Origin: an uncultured Agathobaculum sp.
GTDB lineage: Bacteria > Bacillota > Clostridia > Oscillospirales > Butyricicoccaceae
Length of the DNA: 64,000 nucleotides
Reading direction: 5' to 3'
NCBI GenBank assembly: GCA_934504345.1
Contig: CAKSVR010000003.1
Span: 1 to 64,000 of the forward strand
Below the pieces are notes generated by a model that saw only the letters and a list, made by a program, of their open reading frames with translations, searched no databases and was not told the DNA's origin. Shown here piece by piece: positions 62,687 to 64,000 of the stretch (position 1 is the stretch's first letter; the number at the start of each line of letters is the position of its first letter). The position numbers were made by a program, and so were the translations under genes.

Positions 62687-62959
62687 ATGAGCGAGGAATA
62701 CGGCAATGATTTTGTAACTCTGATCGACGAGGACGGCAACGAGGTCGAGTTTGAGCACATCGACACCGTGGAATACAACGGCGTGACCTATCTGGCGTTT
62801 ATCCCGGCCGAGATCTCCATCGAGGAGGATGCCGAGGTCGTTATCATGCAGATCGTTGAGGAGAACGGCGAGGAGCTGCTCGAGGCGGTCGAGGATGACG
62901 AGATCGCAGATGCAGTCTTTGACATTGTCATGGAACGCGCAGAGGCGGAAGAGGAGTAA
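62687..62959 (+). CDS. DUF1292 family protein
   Basis: 90 residues, very acidic. The 'ITLIDEDGNEVEFEHIDTVEYNG'-like start and 'YLAFIPAE' core match DUF1292, a small Firmicutes family of unknown function often near Holliday-junction resolvase genes. Here it stands alone before the probable 6S RNA. AAGGAGG ribosome site. Confidence 0.85.
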   Translation: MSEEYGNDFVTLIDEDGNEVEFEHIDTVEYNGVTYLAFIPAEISIEEDAEVVIMQIVEENGEELLEAVEDDEIADAVFDIVMERAEAEEE

Positions 62960-63034
62960 ACCAAACCGCACACGCATATAATGTAAGCAAGACAGCGCAG
63001 CTTCGTTATCGGAAGCAAAGCATTTTATTTCGGT

Positions 63035-63235
63035 AAGATCCTGCCCTGTTCGACAGCAGCCCTTTTTTAACCCACATTTTTAGTACGGGATTTCGGAAAG
63101 TTTTGATACTGAGCAGCAGGCCTCCCGGGTATACACGGAAGTTGGAAGCGCAGACGTATCAAACAGAAAACCCACCTGCATGAGTCGTGCAGGTTACTAA
63201 TTGGGCTGCATCGGCAGGGTGGGGTTTTATTTTTT
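63035..63235 (+). ncRNA. ssrS: Probable 6S RNA
   Basis: Layout fits 6S RNA, which binds sigma-A polymerase: closing stem CCTGCC/GGCAGG and GCAGCCC/GGGCTGC (about 63050-63062 with 63203-63219), a large asymmetric central bubble (about 63063-63100 and 63166-63200, the 3' side holding CCTGCA/TGCAGG at 63176-63193), and a terminal arm TTTGATAC/GTATCAAA (about 63101-63163). A T-run (63224-63237) ends it. Ends are approximate. Confidence 0.65.
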
Positions 63236-63249
63236 TGCGTTTTGGCGCA

Positions 63250-63400
63250 AAAAAAACACCCGAAGCACTGTTTGCTCCGGGTGTCAAGCCTTTGTTCGAC
63301 GCTGTGAAAAGGATGATTCCATTTATATATGTTTCCTTTCAAAAACAGGTATAAAAAAACCACGCGGCTGCTGTTTTTCTGCAAGCCCTGCGTGGAACCG
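63250..63400 (-). terminator. Two terminator-like hairpins downstream of the 6S RNA and small ORF
   Basis: ACACCCGaAGCA/TGCTcCGGGTGT (about 63258-63283) and CCACGC/GCGTGG (about 63360-63395), both with T-runs on the minus strand; the second directly follows the 30-residue ORF. Confidence 0.6.
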
Positions 63401-63413
63401 ATCATAAAGCGCT

Positions 63414-63506
63414 TTACTTTTCGCTCTGCGTCTTGTGCTCATCGCCAAAGATGAGATCATCGATGTCCGGTCGGTCGGGCTTCTGGGGGATCGAAAGTCT
63501 TCTCAT
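63414..63506 (-). CDS. Small ORF, 30 residues, unknown
   Basis: Encodes MRRLSIPQKPDRPDIDDLIF plus a charged tail ending EK. AGGAGG lies nine bases before the ATG, a TTGCAA-16-TATAAT promoter is just upstream (63545-63572) and a terminator follows, which is a complete expression unit. Proline-rich start, acidic middle, no membrane helix. I do not recognise it. Confidence 0.6.
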   Translation of the reverse strand: MRRLSIPQKPDRPDIDDLIFGDEHKTQSEK

Positions 63507-63544
63507 GGTGTCTTGCCTCCTTCTTTATATTTACTCTATGTTTT

Positions 63545-63572
63545 ATTATAGCACATTATTCTGAATTTGCAA
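63545..63572 (-). promoter_or_regulatory. Promoter of the 30-residue ORF
   Basis: Minus strand TTGCAA (63567-63572), 16-base spacer, TATAAT (63545-63550). Confidence 0.6.
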
Positions 63573-63606
63573 ATAAAATTCTTGTAAAGTTACACAAAGT
63601 TCACAA

Positions 63607-63647
63607 AGAAAAAGGGGCTGCTGACGGAAAGCAGTCCCTTTTGTCAT
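63607..63647 (-). terminator. Terminator after the M15 peptidase gene
   Basis: AAGGG-a-CTGCT/AGCAG-c-CCCTT with T-run on the minus strand. Confidence 0.75.
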
Positions 63648-63656
63648 TCTCTGCAA

Positions 63657-64000
63657 TTACTTGCCGAAATAGCTGAAGTGCATATAGTCGCGCTTGCTGC
63701 GCCAGCCGTTGCCGCCCCAGGTAAAGCCGTACTTGGTGAAGGCGTTGTAAACATCGCCGCCCTCGGGGATGGAGTACGGATCGACATACGGCGTCCAGTG
63801 GGTGCCGCAGGTCGGGGTGAGCGAGCCGTCCGCGTTGATGGTGGCTTCCATGTTCTCATCCGGGTTGATGTCCACAGCGGTGCCCTGCGAGTGCTCGCCG
63901 GTGCGCCACGAGTAGCAGCCTACATCGTAGATCGGGAACTTCTCAGCGCCGTTGAAGATCTCCTCAAAGATGGCCTGATAGATGGCCGACAGGGAAGCGT
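63657..64000 (-). CDS. M15 family D-Ala-D-Ala carboxypeptidase-like protein (5' part outside window)
   Basis: The last 114 residues are present; the start lies beyond 64000. Zinc-peptidase signatures of the VanY/M15 fold: 'EHSQGTAVDINP' (His-x6-Asp) and 'YMHFSY' (second His). It probably trims D-Ala from peptidoglycan stem peptides or acts as L,D-type peptidase. The region between the motifs ('YSIPEGGDVYNAFTKYGFTWGG') is typical of M15C members. Confidence 0.85.
   Translation of the reverse strand, partial: ASLSAIYQAIFEEIFNGAEKFPIYDVGCYSWRTGEHSQGTAVDINPDENMEATINADGSLTPTCGTHWTPYVDPYSIPEGGDVYNAFTKYGFTWGGNGWRSKRDYMHFSYFGK

Noticed and set aside
63067..63405. 112-codon minus-strand ORF across the 6S RNA
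   Set aside because: No ribosome site, covers two hairpin terminators and the structured RNA; unlikely to be coding.

Overview
The window reads as a chromosomal segment of a G+C-rich, low-spore-signature clostridial gut bacterium (Bacillota, Clostridia, most likely Oscillospirales, in the direction of Butyricicoccaceae or Agathobaculum; this is inference from gene content, not from a search). Supporting signs are the gdpP-rplI-dnaB order, AAGGAGG ribosome sites with ATG/GTG/TTG starts, sigma-A promoters (TTGACA-17-TATAAT), LL-diaminopimelate aminotransferase, a three-gene glutamate synthase, type III glutamine synthetase, formate-THF ligase, a clostridial acyl-ACP thioesterase, 6S RNA and DUF1292. 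About 60 protein genes, two tRNAs and a probable 6S RNA are present. No phage, IS transposase or CRISPR array was found.

Layout. 0.6-3.4 kb (minus): glycoside-hydrolase-like lipoprotein/secreted protein, acyl-ACP thioesterase and a HEPN/degenerate-nucleotidyltransferase pair. 3.6-5.1: pyridoxal kinase and an OPRT-like protein. 5.8-7.4 (minus): two-part chromate transporter, glyoxalase. 7.6-15.7: gdpP, rplI, dnaB, tilS, hpt, ftsH. 15.8-17.6: an operon of three paralogous small membrane proteins plus an XRE repressor, behind a promoter with a palindromic operator. 18.7-20.0: NSS sodium symporter. 20.2-24.1: ACT protein, hom, thrB, lysC. 24.3-30.4: XRE-membrane sensor, comF, dapF-pyrG-dapL, ANTAR regulator. 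30.5-40.4: a nitrogen-assimilation block (glnA-like, split gltB, glnN, Amt-PII fusion). 41-49.8: trmB, malQ, HAD-LUD fusion, AEC carrier, fhs, rodA, HD protein. 50-55: orphan genes, cell-wall amidase, C_GCAxxG_C_C protein, pseudouridine synthase. 55-59.3: yceD-rpmF, der-plsY-gpsA, two tRNA-Gly. 59.7-64: NlpC/P60 protein, infC-rpmI-rplT, DUF1292, 6S RNA, a 30-residue ORF, M15 peptidase (cut by the window).

What stands out most is between the genes. Five large copies and one decayed copy (here called R elements, about 0.3-0.8 kb each) recur at 1-606, 5190-5817, 17655-18352, 31838-32648, 40478-41045 and 59338-59625. Each is built from chains of short hairpins and is bounded at both ends by a hairpin whose loop is nearly invariant (ACC-GTA-GGT core) but whose stem sequence differs from copy to copy by paired, compensatory changes. 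G.T wobble pairs occur on only one strand of these hairpins, and T-runs follow on that same strand, pointing outward. All copies lie against gene 3' ends. This is the pattern of a selected RNA (or single-stranded DNA) structure and I do not recognise it as a named family. Additional intergenic families are: a chain of about ten consecutive hairpins at 10108-10425; degenerate 7-bp repeats at four loci, two of them palindromic; and a MITE-like palindromic element with TTAA ends at two loci, one of which has interrupted the second membrane-protein gene so cleanly that its pre-insertion frame can be rebuilt.
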